NCBI GenBank assembly: GCA_003024985.2
Contig: PXIH01S0027418.1
From: Euperipatoides rowelli
Taxonomy: Eukaryota; Onychophora; Udeonychophora; Euonychophora; Peripatopsidae
Reading direction: 5' to 3' (one strand)
DNA length: 10,242 nt
Position 1 is the stretch's first letter, and every line of letters begins with the position of its first letter. Of this stretch, positions 1-7,856 are shown in pieces. The notes under the pieces were generated by a model, which was not told the DNA's origin, searched no databases, and saw only the letters and a program-made list of their open reading frames with translations. Both the position numbers and the translations under genes were made by a program.

Positions 1-1908
1 ATCATGCACAATTTGAACATTTTAAAAATAGCTAGTTTGCGTGAAAAATAAATCGGATCGTCGGTATCATGGACATTTTTAAATCGCTAAAATATAGCTA
101 GTTTTAGTATGTCACGTTTATAGTAAAACTCACCAGGTGGTATCTAACAGCAATGGCGATATACGACTATTTACGAGGCTGTTTTTGCTAAAACGAGCGC
201 GAACCAGACAATGAAGCGTTTTTCCATATCCCAAAATGAAGGTAATTGTCTAATCTGTTAAAAAAAAATTATCAAAATTCCTTAAGGTTTCCTGGCTATA
301 AAAGTGTAACGTCCCTTAAAAAATCTGTTTGTTGGAATTTGATTTTCTTTATACGGTATATTAAAATTCCTAAATAAAAAAATAGAAGTTTTTGTCATAT
401 TATTTTGCATAAATGTGAGACTTGGATCCGATTCATTCTGCAAACAGTAAAAAAAATATTAGCAATATGCGGCCGACTAAGATCTAGACGCAGCCTAAAA
501 ACTACCCCACATTTGATAATTAATATTAAGTATTTATATAAAGTTATATCTAAATGCATTTTATAATAAAAAACTATTCCGCATTTAGGATGAGTATTGC
601 AAAATCGTTCCACAGTGAACGTGTTAAAATAAAAAGAATTTTCAAAGTCATATTATCGATCTTCACCTATATTTTAACATAGTGTTGATGGCGCTATTCT
701 AATTTTGGCTAGAGTTAGTATAAGAATGGCTGACTTTTAAAATACTTCTAATTATTATTTATAATGCTTATTATCTAAAGAGAAAAGAAAAGATGTGCAA
801 TTTGATTAAAAAAAATTGAGTTTCTACCTTATCTGACGCTATCCAATAAATGAAGCCTATATTAAATCTTGCAGATCTGACAGATTTTTTTAGCTATCAA
901 ACGATGGATGACTATTGGATAGTTTTATATATCACATGATGTTTTAACTATACATTTAAATATATTTTATTGCCATTCCATTCACATGTCAAGATCCCAC
1001 CATAAAATACTAGTCATCAGTGGTACTAGATTTACAAAATAAGTAATTTCTAAATGTTTCTTCATTGTTATTGTCTGAAATATGTTTATATAACATTCCA
1101 AAGCATTAAAATTGTTAATTTTTTTTTTTACTTTGATGTTTAATCCACCCTACCATCACTGACAACTGTAGTTTTTTAGGGCAGGATTTGATGTATGAAT
1201 GTAAACATAGATAAAACATGTGATTTGTCATTCTTCCCTCCCCTATTCTTATGGGGGGGGGGGGGAACAAGATTTATTTAAAATGACAAATACAAATCTA
1301 TAAAAAAAATTCATAAAATTATATAACAAAAGAAATAGTACATGCCAATATACTGTATATCATATGCATCATAAATATTTGTATATAAAATGTTTACTGT
1401 TTATGCTAGGTAAAGAAAGAATTTTAAGGATATTGCTTTTATAATTTTTGTGAATCTAAAAAAAAAAAAAATCAATTCTTGTCAATGCTAAAAATATGTA
1501 ATATTTAGCATCCTAAAACCAGAAAGCTCTAAACTAAAATCTTCAAAATTTAAACAATATATCAAAAATCATTCAATAAGTTTTAGTGATTTAATTATCA
1601 TTTCAAAATGTTTTTATTCAGACTTTTTTTATTTTTAATTATACACATGAAAATAAACTTTGAATTTTCAAGTAAATTTGACATTATTGTTCAATTTAGT
1701 TCTATTTTAAAAGTTGAGCTAATTTTTTAAAAAAAAAAAAAAAAACTTTTTACACGATCCTATAATACCACATAGTGATAAAAATCAACATTATCTAGAC
1801 ATTGAGAATGTGAATATACAGTATATGAATAAAAACACAAGATGTCTTTTGCAAAAAAATTGAAATACATTTTTTTTTTTTTTGCATTTCGGGTGTATAA
1901 AGTTCTAT
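1..1908. other. A+T-rich intergenic or intronic DNA, no gene seen
   Basis: I see no supportable gene here. Positions about 120-250 are richer in CpG than their surroundings and have modest open frames on both strands. They may be a remnant of a repeat or a promoter patch, but I see no splice structure that decides it. Two imperfect 18-bp copies of a direct repeat lie 72 bp apart at 497-514 and 569-586. A run of 13 G occupies 1253-1265, just after a C/T-rich stretch at 1231-1245. Long A or T runs occur near 1458-1470, 1729-1744 and 1870-1883. The rest is low-complexity A/T sequence with frequent stops in every frame. Confidence 0.6.
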
Positions 1909-2228
1909 TTAAAGCCTATTGTCAATACTATTTTTCAACTTTACCAATTTAGTTTTATTTTGCTAAAATTGTACGTTCATCAAATTTTCTTATTTCATTT
2001 AAAAAAAGGTATTAAAATGTAAGTTTTATATAATGTTAGAGAAAAACGAACACATCATCTTAAACAGAAATTAAAGCAAACAGCTGGTGTTTGCTTTGAT
2101 TTCTGTTTAACATGATGTCATAGATGACATCATCAGTATTTTCTAACATTGTATAAAAATTAGATTTTTACATCTTTTTAAATGAAATAAGAAAATTTAA
2201 CAAAGTTGAAAATAGCATTTCCCTTTAA
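1909..2228. mobile_element. Fold-back (MITE-like) element with long inverted arms
   Basis: The two halves are imperfect inverted copies of each other. The left arm (about 1922-2081) reads as the reverse complement of the right arm (about 2089-2220), with an extra segment of about 35-40 bp in the left arm near 1945-1980. The centre is a 22-bp stem matching 21 of 22 (2060-2081 with 2089-2110) around a 7-nt loop. A 10-bp palindrome lies next to it at 2113-2134. TTAA is present at both outer edges (1909-1912 and 2225-2228), as expected of a TTAA-targeting transposon. The ends just inside do not match canonical piggyBac termini, so the superfamily is not assigned. There is no coding capacity. The right arm recurs at 9731-9810, which supports a dispersed family. 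Confidence 0.7.
2060..2110. repeat. Central hairpin of the fold-back element
   Basis: Arms 2060-2081 and 2089-2110 are complementary at 21 of 22 positions around a 7-nt loop (2082-2088). It is the strongest perfect-stem palindrome in the window and marks the symmetry centre of the 1909-2228 element. Confidence 0.85.
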
Positions 2229-2866
2229 GCAAAAACAAAAACATTATTGAATGTTTTATAGAATTACTTTGCTTTGAAACATTTATAGAATTTTTCAAAA
2301 ACACAGGTGGTACCGCTTTTCGTTACCGTACTACAGAGGTCATATATATTTTTTGAACCCTCCCCCAAAACAAAACCTATGCAATTTAAATAGCTTGTAC
2401 ACACTATAAGTTGAAACAATATTTGTATATCAGTAAAATTTATATTTTATTAGGTAATGCCAGAAAATGAATTATTTTTAATATAATAATTGTTAAAAGA
2501 GAATTAGAACTTTAAATGTCAATTTATTTTTCAAAAGTTTAAAGAAGAATACTGTTTATAACAATGATTAGAAAGCCATTTTTTATACCTTTCTTCACAA
2601 AAAATGGACAATTGTGCGTAAATTTCCATTTTCTTCTTCAAATGGAAAAAATAAACTTATGAAAATGGAAAAGAAAAATATTAGATATTTTTCTTATTTC
2701 TATTTAAATTAAAGTATTAAAAAAAACCTGAAGTAATGTATCACATGACTAATTTAATCGTGACATACTATTTGTACAAGCAAGGTATCAATACCAACAA
2801 TGACCAAGAGATCTTGTACAAAGCTGTTATATATATATAGATATACAGTATATATAGAGGTTGAAT
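2229..2866. other. Probable 3' untranslated or downstream DNA of the minus-strand gene
   Basis: This stretch lies just 3' of the minus-strand stop codon at 2867-2869 and has no coding signal. A minus-strand AATAAA lies at 2528-2523, about 340 bp past the stop. It is a plausible but unproven polyadenylation signal, because the hexamer is common by chance in DNA this A/T rich. A 9-bp inverted repeat (2623-2631 with 2640-2648) and an AT microsatellite at 2829-2858 are the only other structures seen. Confidence 0.4.
2829..2858. repeat. TA-rich microsatellite
   Basis: An interrupted TA repeat of about 30 bp lies immediately downstream of the minus-strand stop codon and contains one TACAGTA heptamer. 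It would fall in the 3' untranslated region of the 2867-4845 gene. Confidence 0.8.
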
Positions 2867-4398
2867 TCACTCTTTGTTTGAAATTATTTCTATCGGTAGT
2901 TTAGTAGTCAAAGATTCTGAGGACGGAGTATTAGGAGACTCTGCTATGCCAGAATCAGGCGTCTCAGCATTCAGCTCCATGACCATTTCAGAATGAACAT
3001 CATTATGATCACAATGTTCTAAAATCTGTAGAGTTGAAAGATTTGAAGAAGGCAGAGGTTTGTAATTTAGAAAAGGATTGTCCATAGAGTCTGTAGTAGA
3101 TAATTTTATTTCATCAGTGGCACCAAGGCTAATTTCTTCTCGACATTCTTGATTGTTATTTTCTGAAAGCAACAAACTATTAGAAACTGCTTCTTTGACC
3201 TGTGAGTTATTGACTGGTATTTTTCCTTCTTGGTCTGAAGGTACTGGGACATTTTCAGATAGTTTTTCTACTTTGTCGGTAGTAATGCAGATAATTTTAT
3301 CTGGTTTTTCTCTGTCAGAAATAATTGGGAGACGTTCATCTAATTTTTCTTCAGGTGACAAACTATCAGAAACAACTTCTATACCTGAGTTATTAACAGC
3401 TATTTTTCCAGCTTCGTCAGAAGTAACTGGGACAATTTTAGCTAGTTCAATTGTTTTATCTTGTTTTGTTTCTTTGTCAAAAATAATTGGAAGATTTCCA
3501 TCCAATATTTCATTAGTAGAAGTAATTTGGACAATTTCATCCAATTTCCCAGTTTTGTCCGAAATAATTTCAACATCATCTTGCTTTCCTGTTTGATTGG
3601 AAATAATTGTGAGATGACTTTCACCCAGTTTGTCATCAATGTTCGAAGAAATTTGGACAATTTCATCCTGTTTCCCTGCTTTGTCATATGCTGTTTGGAT
3701 GACTTCACTTGATTTCCCTACTTTGTCTGAAATAATTTGGACTGCTTCTTCCGGATTCCCTGATTGGTTTAAATTAATTTGAACAGATGAAAAGTTGGTA
3801 ACTTCTCGATTAAATAAAGGACAAGACATATTTTGTAAAGATTTTTGAACATCTTGAAGATCAATCAAAAGTTTATCACATCCTTTTTGATTCTTATTGA
3901 GTGGATGCTTTAAATTAGTCTGTATACTATCCACAGAATTATCCTGATTAGTAGGATGACCTAAACAAGTTCCAACACCTTCTTTCCTACTTTCAATATT
4001 ACAAGAATGTAGTGAAGTAGTTTCAAGACCTTCTTTCATATCATGCCGACAAAGAGAATGGCTGCCAAGTGTTTGAATATTTACTTTTTCATCACTTTTA
4101 TTCCCTGCATCAGTTGTAGATTCTAAACTACACGATGTAGCTGCTAATATTTCTTTGGTTGCTTTTACTACAGCTTTAAGTTTTTCTACTTCGGAAGCTG
4201 CCTGAGACAATTCTGAAGACAGAATTAATTTCCCGAGATTATTCTCAGAAAGACAAGAAGACACATTACCATGAAGAGCTGCATTTAAATTCATAGCAAG
4301 TTTCATAGATAAGTCTGTTTTTTCAACAGAAGATTCCCTTTCAGGAGGTATACTACTTTCCAATTCTTTGTTTGTGTCAACCATACTTCCTGATTCTC
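2867..4398 (-). CDS. Large terminal exon of an unrecognised, Ser-rich, repeat-bearing protein
   Basis: This 1,532-bp open frame gives 509 residues and ends in TGA. The true 5' edge is the acceptor at 4399-4400 (a T-rich tract, then GCAG), not the upstream ATG at 4426: residues coded before it (Met-Phe-Leu-Ser-Phe-Phe) are the polypyrimidine tract read as codons. Counting the split Gly as residue 1, a Glu/Lys-rich amphipathic helix lies around 62-86. Residues 217-412 are degenerate 13-14-residue repeats close to xDEIVQIISDKxGK, including two longer related units about 61 residues apart (VPVTSDEAGKIAVNNS and VPVPSDQEGKIPVNNS). The C-terminus has an NPF tripeptide (441-443) and DSGIAES (482-488) amid TP/SP sites. 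The protein is acidic, Ser/Thr rich and mostly disordered, with no catalytic domain and no signal peptide visible. Only the C-terminal part is in view, and I do not recognise the family. Confidence 0.85.
3164..3751 (-). repeat. Degenerate tandem amino-acid repeats inside the large exon
   Basis: About ten to twelve units of roughly 13-14 codons occur in frame. Each centres on a hydrophobic V-x-I-I core, then S-D-K/E, then G-K. A larger unit containing P-V-x-S-D, G-K-I and V-N-N-S appears at 3433-3344 and again at 3250-3161. The units differ at most positions, so the array is old or under protein-level rather than DNA-level constraint. Repeats of this type often form a low-complexity linker or a multivalent binding region; that role is inference. 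Confidence 0.7.
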
Positions 4399-4766
4399 CT
4401 GCAAAGAAAAAAAATGAAAGAAACATAACATTTTATAATTATTACTACTCCTTTATATGCATTTACTAGAATACAAATATTAAGCAATACAAAGTAAATG
4501 ATAGAGAATCCCTAGCATTAGGAAATGAATTTTATTACAAAATTAAAACTAATCCTTGTTACTGAAAAGTTAATAAATAGGCTAACTCAAGACATACATA
4601 GAACTGGTTTTCATTCAATTGACCAGTGGTCACCAACAAATGAACGTTAATATTAATTTTCAATCAAAAGTATTATGTGTCAACCAAGATTTTAGAAGAA
4701 TTCAACAGGCAAAGGAAAGTGGATTGAATGAGTCAAAATGGCTAACATTTTTTTCTTTCTGCTCAC
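4399..4766 (-). other. Intron, phase 1, 368 bp
   Basis: The donor at 4766-4761 reads GTGAGC after exon base G. The acceptor at 4400-4399 follows a T-rich tract. The upstream exon contributes one base of a Gly codon and the downstream exon supplies the other two (G|GA), so the reading phases match exactly. Both flanking exons are open in that one frame only. This agreement is the main reason for joining 4845-4767 to 4398-2867. Confidence 0.75.
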
Positions 4767-4845
4767 CTGACACAAACCATTTCTTGTTCAGTTCAATACT
4801 CAACAAATTAGAATATTTAACAGGATCAAAGCAACGTGTCAACAG
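4767..4845 (-). CDS. Short coding exon upstream of the large terminal exon
   Basis: The 79-bp exon encodes 26 residues plus one base. It starts Leu-Leu-Thr-Arg-Cys-Phe-Asp-Pro and ends in KKWFVS before the split Gly. The donor (CAG|GTGAGC) is close to consensus. The acceptor is placed at 4847-4846 because it is the only AG upstream before an in-frame TGA about 50 bp further out; its pyrimidine tract is weak, so this edge is less sure than the donor. The composition (Cys, Pro, Trp, charged residues) is unlike translated A/T-rich intron. The exon begins in phase 0, so the next exon upstream must end on a codon boundary. I found no such exon with confidence in the rest of the window. Confidence 0.6.
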
Positions 4846-4936
4846 CTGAGGATTATCATAAAGTTTGTAAGAGCATATGCACCAACAGGGTTTTCAGCCA
4901 AGTATAGTGTTTTAAATTTTATATAAATAATAATAA

Positions 4937-4990
4937 TAATTTATAAATTAGCCAGCCGCATATGTTCTCTGGCTAAATTTATAAATATTA
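4937..4990. repeat. Inverted repeat with about 19-20-bp arms
   Basis: The arm at 4937-4955 and the arm at 4969-4990 are near-perfect reverse complements, with a shared CTGGCTAA core and one indel, around a 13-nt loop. It may be a small fold-back element or a cruciform-forming site. Confidence 0.75.
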
Positions 4991-5103
4991 TAACATGCAC
5001 GAGAAAAGAAGCTTCATATAAAAATAATAATATAGGTTGAAAAAGTGCTTCATGCCAACATTTTCCATTATATAAAAAAAAATATTTCCCATTATAGTTT
5101 TTT

Positions 5104-5136
5104 AAAAAGTCCATATGGAAGAAATATGGACTTTTT
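5104..5136. repeat. Perfect 13-bp hairpin
   Basis: AAAAAGTCCATAT at 5104-5116 is matched by its exact reverse complement at 5124-5136, with a 7-nt loop. On either strand it ends in a T run and resembles a stem plus T-tract, but in an animal genome that is not evidence of a terminator. Confidence 0.8.
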
Positions 5137-5222
5137 TTCTTTCACTAAAATAATAATGCTTATTTGGGCATGTTTCTTTGGTAGGCCCATCTCTAATTCA
5201 TTTGATATTTAATGTTCTATGC

Positions 5223-5249
5223 AAATGATATACTGTAGGTATATCATTT
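5223..5249. repeat. Perfect 11-bp hairpin over a TACTGTA motif
   Basis: AAATGATATAC at 5223-5233 pairs exactly with 5239-5249 around TGTAG. It is too short for a microRNA precursor on its own. Confidence 0.75.
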
Positions 5250-5818
5250 ACAATGCTGTTTAAATAATTTAGACTTCTGTAAGACACTCAGGCTATATTG
5301 AAACTTTGAGGATTGCTTGATGCATTAAGACCCACATCGGTAATTGTAATTACAAAGTTTGAGCACTCATATATAATTGTGTGTTATCAGTATGAGAAAA
5401 TATCAGCGGTGCAGTACGGTGGCAATAATCGTAAACTGGACTGAAAATAAACGTTCTAGATGTAAGATTTTATTTTTTTATTCTGTGTACTGTATTTATT
5501 TTTCAAGGACAATAATATTCATATTTTTATTATTTATATACAGTAAGTAAGAATGGAAGGAATGATGATTAATTAATGTTAATAAATTAAATTTTGTAAA
5601 AAAAAAAAATTCATTCCACCCAAACTAGGAGTTGAATTTGGATCTCCTACATTCGAGCAGTTACACTTACAGAAGTTTTTTTTTCTCTGACAAAGTTTAA
5701 TTTATTTGTACTCAGCATATTGCTGTATATTAGTCTAATTTGAAGCTTGTTAACATTTAACAAAGTATTGTTCTTATGCAAAAATTAAACTGCAAAACTA
5801 TGTCTATACAGTATAGAG

Positions 5819-6043
5819 TTTTACAGTAAAGTATATAGAGAGACACTGCATAGAGGTAGGCAGAAGAGATATACTTCTTACAGAGGTTTACAATATAAAG
5901 AGAAATACTGCATACAGGGTTTATAGTAGCGTATACAGATACTGCATAGTTAAAGAATAGTTAATGCATACAGAGGTATACAATATAAAGAGAAATACTG
6001 CATACAGAAGTTTATAGTAGCCTATAGAGAGATGCTGCATGCA
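5819..6043. repeat. Minisatellite with about 90-100-bp units
   Basis: Two well-matched units begin at 5881 and 5971 (period 90). They share a CAGAGG start, an ACAATATAAAGAGAAATACT core, TTTATAGTAGC and repeated ACTGCAT words. A diverged partial unit precedes them (5819-5880). The last unit is cut short near 6043. Within each unit a shorter sub-repeat built on ACTGCATA recurs, which suggests growth from a smaller ancestral unit. Confidence 0.8.
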
Positions 6044-6054
6044 AGATATCCAAA

Positions 6055-6350
6055 AAAATATGTTGGAGCCAGAACTGCCTGAAACCATATTTTTCTGGAG
6101 CCAGAATTTTTGAGGTGAAAAATACTTCAGACATTTCCTCAGTCCATCAGCATTATTTTTTTTCCTTTTCTTGTATTAAAATTGCACTACAAATGTGAAG
6201 AAAAAAAATTCTTCTGATATCCAATTTAAAGTTTTTGTTCATGTTTAAAAAAAAAATTGATTTATAAATAAAACATTTTTTTTTTAAAAATACAAAGTAA
6301 CTAAATAAAAAAATAGATTAATTTTTTAATTTGTCCTGGAACCAGAACAA
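6055..6350. mobile_element. Possible decayed relative of the 6682-7284 hAT-like element
   Basis: The left part (6063-6116) carries GAGCCAGAACT and a second GAGCCAGAA word about 36 bp apart. The right part (6335-6347) carries a CCTGGAACCAGAAC word. Similar CCAGAAC words on a similar spacing form the subterminal regions of the element at 6682-7284. Between them is low-complexity A/T sequence. No terminal repeat or target duplication is visible, so this is a tentative similarity call. Confidence 0.25.
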
Positions 6351-6413
6351 AGCTAGGAAATTAAAAATGAGTTGTTTTTTTTATTTAAAGTTTTTTTATT
6401 TTATTTTTCATGT

Positions 6414-6471
6414 TTAATTTCCAGGATTCCCACATTGTTTTGATTGAGCTTCATCCAATTCTTTTTGTAAT
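6414..6471 (-). CDS. Candidate short terminal exon, unidentified
   Basis: After a possible acceptor (ACAAACAG at 6479-6472), one minus-strand frame encodes 18 residues, LQKELDEAQSKQCGNPGN, then TAA. Two overlapping AATAAA hexamers follow (6405-6400 and 6400-6395), about 10 bp past the stop. A Lys/Glu/Gln-rich helix-like peptide with a short tail and poly(A) signals is what a last exon looks like. The same DNA on the plus strand also has a strong T-rich acceptor (ending at 6424) followed by 18 open codons, so strand choice is uncertain. I favour minus because the peptide is charged rather than hydrophobic. It could also be chance. It is not joined to any other exon. Confidence 0.3.
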
Positions 6472-6681
6472 CTGTTTGTAAAAACTACGTGAAAATTTTA
6501 TACAAGACTGGTAATAAAGCTGACAAGTGTGTAATTCTTTAGAATATCTTTATTATGAGCATTAACAACTATTTCAACTAATGGTACTGTATATGTCTGT
6601 TAGTTTTAATTGTAATTATATACAGTAAATAATATAGCATTGATTATTAAAAAGAACAATGCATAATTATGGATAAGGAAC

Positions 6682-7284
6682 TAAAGGTGTACGAAATTCC
6701 TTTCCGGCAGAAATTCAGGATTTACAGTAAGTTTGGTTCTGGATCCGGCCAGAACTGACAAGTTCCGGACAAAGCCTTAGCTGGAATTTTCCACTATTTC
6801 ATCTTTACCAAAAGACTCATCAGATGGCTTAGACAATGATATTTATCATTGTCTGGCAAACATTATATTTTTTAATTTTATTTGTGGTAATATAACATTT
6901 AAGTTTGAGCAAAATTTATTAAAAATTTCTAATCTAATAATTTTTTTTTACATTTTACACAATATGATAAAAATTATAACAAAACTTGAAAATTAATAGA
7001 AGAAACTATTTTATAATTCTTATTCTTATTGTAATTAATACAAAAACAATATATTTTTTCATCAATCTTTAAATTTTGAGTTGTTAAATAATTGAAATTT
7101 ATCTGTAATAGGGTAGGCTACTTGCAAAAATAGAAAAGAATATAAAGTTTATTATGTTAATTTCATTTATATAGTAGTAGACTATGGTATTTTTAAAAGA
7201 AAAATTCCGGTTCTGGTCGGAATTTTAAGTCAAATCTGGCTAGTTCTGGCTGGAATTAAAAATTCCAGTTCCGGTACATCCCTA
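6682..7284. mobile_element. Non-autonomous hAT-like element, 603 bp
   Basis: The right end, read inward on the minus strand, begins TAGGGATGTACCGGAA. The left end begins TAAAGGTGTACGAAAT. These are imperfect terminal inverted repeats of the YAGGGNTGTACC type common among hAT elements. Both subterminal regions are packed with TTCCGG, CCGGCCAGAAC and GGTTCTGG words in inverted and direct copies, typical of transposase-binding subterminal repeats. The interior is A/T-rich with no transposase. No 8-bp target duplication is visible, so the copy is old or its edges have mutated. An 11-bp perfect hairpin lies inside at 6831-6854. Confidence 0.6.
6831..6854. repeat. Perfect 11-bp hairpin within the hAT-like element
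   Basis: AGACAATGATA at 6831-6841 pairs exactly with 6844-6854 around a 2-nt loop. Confidence 0.8.
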
Positions 7285-7285
7285 G

Positions 7286-7527
7286 AATTAATTTAAGCAT
7301 ATAATTAGCATGTTCATCGATAACTAATTTTATTAATTATTTGCACTTAATCCGTTCGTCATCGCGTTTAGAAAATCTTGTGTGTTTCGTTTCAAACTTT
7401 TTAATCTTGCTCAAGAGGTGCGTTCTTTCCTGAGATTTGTTTTTCAAAATGGCGACTAAAAAAATTATCATTAATTATTAATTTGTATGTAAAAAATGAG
7501 TGTTGATATATTTTTCTTATTTATCAG
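7286..7527 (+). other. Possible first exon or promoter side of a plus-strand gene
   Basis: CpG dinucleotides reappear at 7350-7455 after a long CpG-poor region. AAAATGGCGACT at 7446-7457 combines a good start context with the ATGGCG word that YY1 recognises near animal promoters. From this ATG only ten codons are open before TAA (7479-7481). A GTATGT donor follows at 7485. If spliced there, the join to the exon at 7528 would be in phase 0 but blocked by that stop. Either the region is 5' untranslated, with a short upstream frame, or the start is elsewhere. The intron to 7528 would be only 43 bp, which is unusually short. Confidence 0.25.
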
Positions 7528-7623
7528 CTGCAATCTGGGGAGAGAACATCATATATGAATATTCCTTATAGAAGTGCTGGAATTATTACTTTTAATATTT
7601 GTGGAAGGCTAACCTATGATCAG
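7528..7623 (+). CDS. Candidate 96-bp plus-strand exon, unidentified
   Basis: A T-rich tract ending in TTATCAG (acceptor at 7526-7527) is followed by exactly 32 open codons and a CAG|GTATAA donor at 7624. Only one frame is open, and it is phase 0 at both ends. The peptide starts LQSGERTSYMNIPYRSAG and ends GRLTYDQ. An internal Met at codon 10 (YMNIPY) could be the start if the upstream exon is untranslated. No family is recognised. The next plus-strand exon was not found: the sequence immediately to the right codes better on the minus strand. The good splice borders and protein-like composition argue for a real exon, but 96 open bases alone could arise by chance. Confidence 0.4.
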
Positions 7624-7672
7624 GTATAAATAATGTAATGAAACAAACAAACAAAAAATCTGACAAACATGC

Positions 7673-7856
7673 TTAATGTTTATCTATCCAAGCTGTTCCT
7701 TCAATTGTGTGAGCTGGTGCATCTGACTGTCCTCTATAAGACAAAACAATGTGCATCCAGGTCTTTTTCCATTGAGCTAGAACTGGACTATCAAAAATAC
7801 TACAATAGAAATTGTATAGCTTGACCCAAAACTTGCCAGTACACACATTTTCAGCT
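7673..7856 (-). CDS. Probable terminal exon of an unidentified minus-strand gene
   Basis: After a T-rich acceptor tract ending TTTGAAG (AG at 7858-7857; an alternative AG lies 2 bp further in), one frame stays open for about 60 codons to TAA at 7675-7673. It begins AENVCTGKFWVKLYNFYC, continues SPVLAQWKKTWMHIVLSYRG and ends HTIEGTAWIDKH. Four Trp, several Cys and a balanced set of charged residues in otherwise A/T-rich DNA make chance unlikely. I cannot name the family. There is no credible donor before the stop, so it looks like a last exon, which would make it a separate gene from 2867-4845 or an alternative 3' end of it. Upstream exons, expected above 7856, were not found. A minus-strand AATAAA occurs near 7334. 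Confidence 0.5.

Larger units (their letters stand above)
4846..5818. other. Non-coding A+T-rich stretch with several hairpins
   Basis: No gene is supported. On the minus strand this should be intron or upstream DNA of the 2867-4845 gene. It contains three clean inverted repeats (4937-4990, 5104-5136, 5223-5249), an (AAT)n tract at 4925-4942, and several TACAGTA/TACTGTA heptamers. A minus-strand open stretch at about 5690-5600 reads out of an A-rich tail into a few dozen codons, but without splice borders. Confidence 0.55.

Noticed and set aside
120-250. CpG-containing patch with 20-40-codon open stretches on both strands
   Set aside because: It could be an exon, promoter or repeat remnant, but no splice pair or recognisable peptide decides it.
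395-613. 72-codon minus-strand open frame
   Set aside because: The peptide looks like translated A/T-rich DNA with an internal short repeat (KCGIVF, KCGVVF) that reflects a 72-bp-spaced DNA repeat. No splice borders or family resemblance are seen.
3153-3712. Open frames on both strands inside the large exon (147, 88 and 83 codons)
   Set aside because: They are shadows of the 2867-4398 coding exon. The periodic codon pattern of its repeats keeps other frames open.
4401-4426. ATG at 4426 as start of the large open frame
   Set aside because: Codons 1-9 are the intron's T-rich tract read as Phe and Ser. The acceptor at 4399-4400 and the phase match with the upstream exon explain the boundary better.
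4619-4849. 76-codon plus-strand open frame
   Set aside because: It overlaps the minus-strand exon 4767-4845 and its intron. The minus reading has a consensus donor and phase match, while the plus reading has none.
5104-5136. Rho-independent-like terminator (stem plus T run)
   Set aside because: The context is eukaryotic. A stem with a T tract is not meaningful as a terminator here.
5287-5400. Minus-strand open stretch of about 30 codons
   Set aside because: It ends at a stop without a donor, has no clear acceptor, and its length is within chance.
5600-5690. Possible tRNA-derived SINE or coding stretch on the minus strand
   Set aside because: I could not place convincing A-box and B-box promoters, and the open frame runs straight into poly-Phe from a T run.
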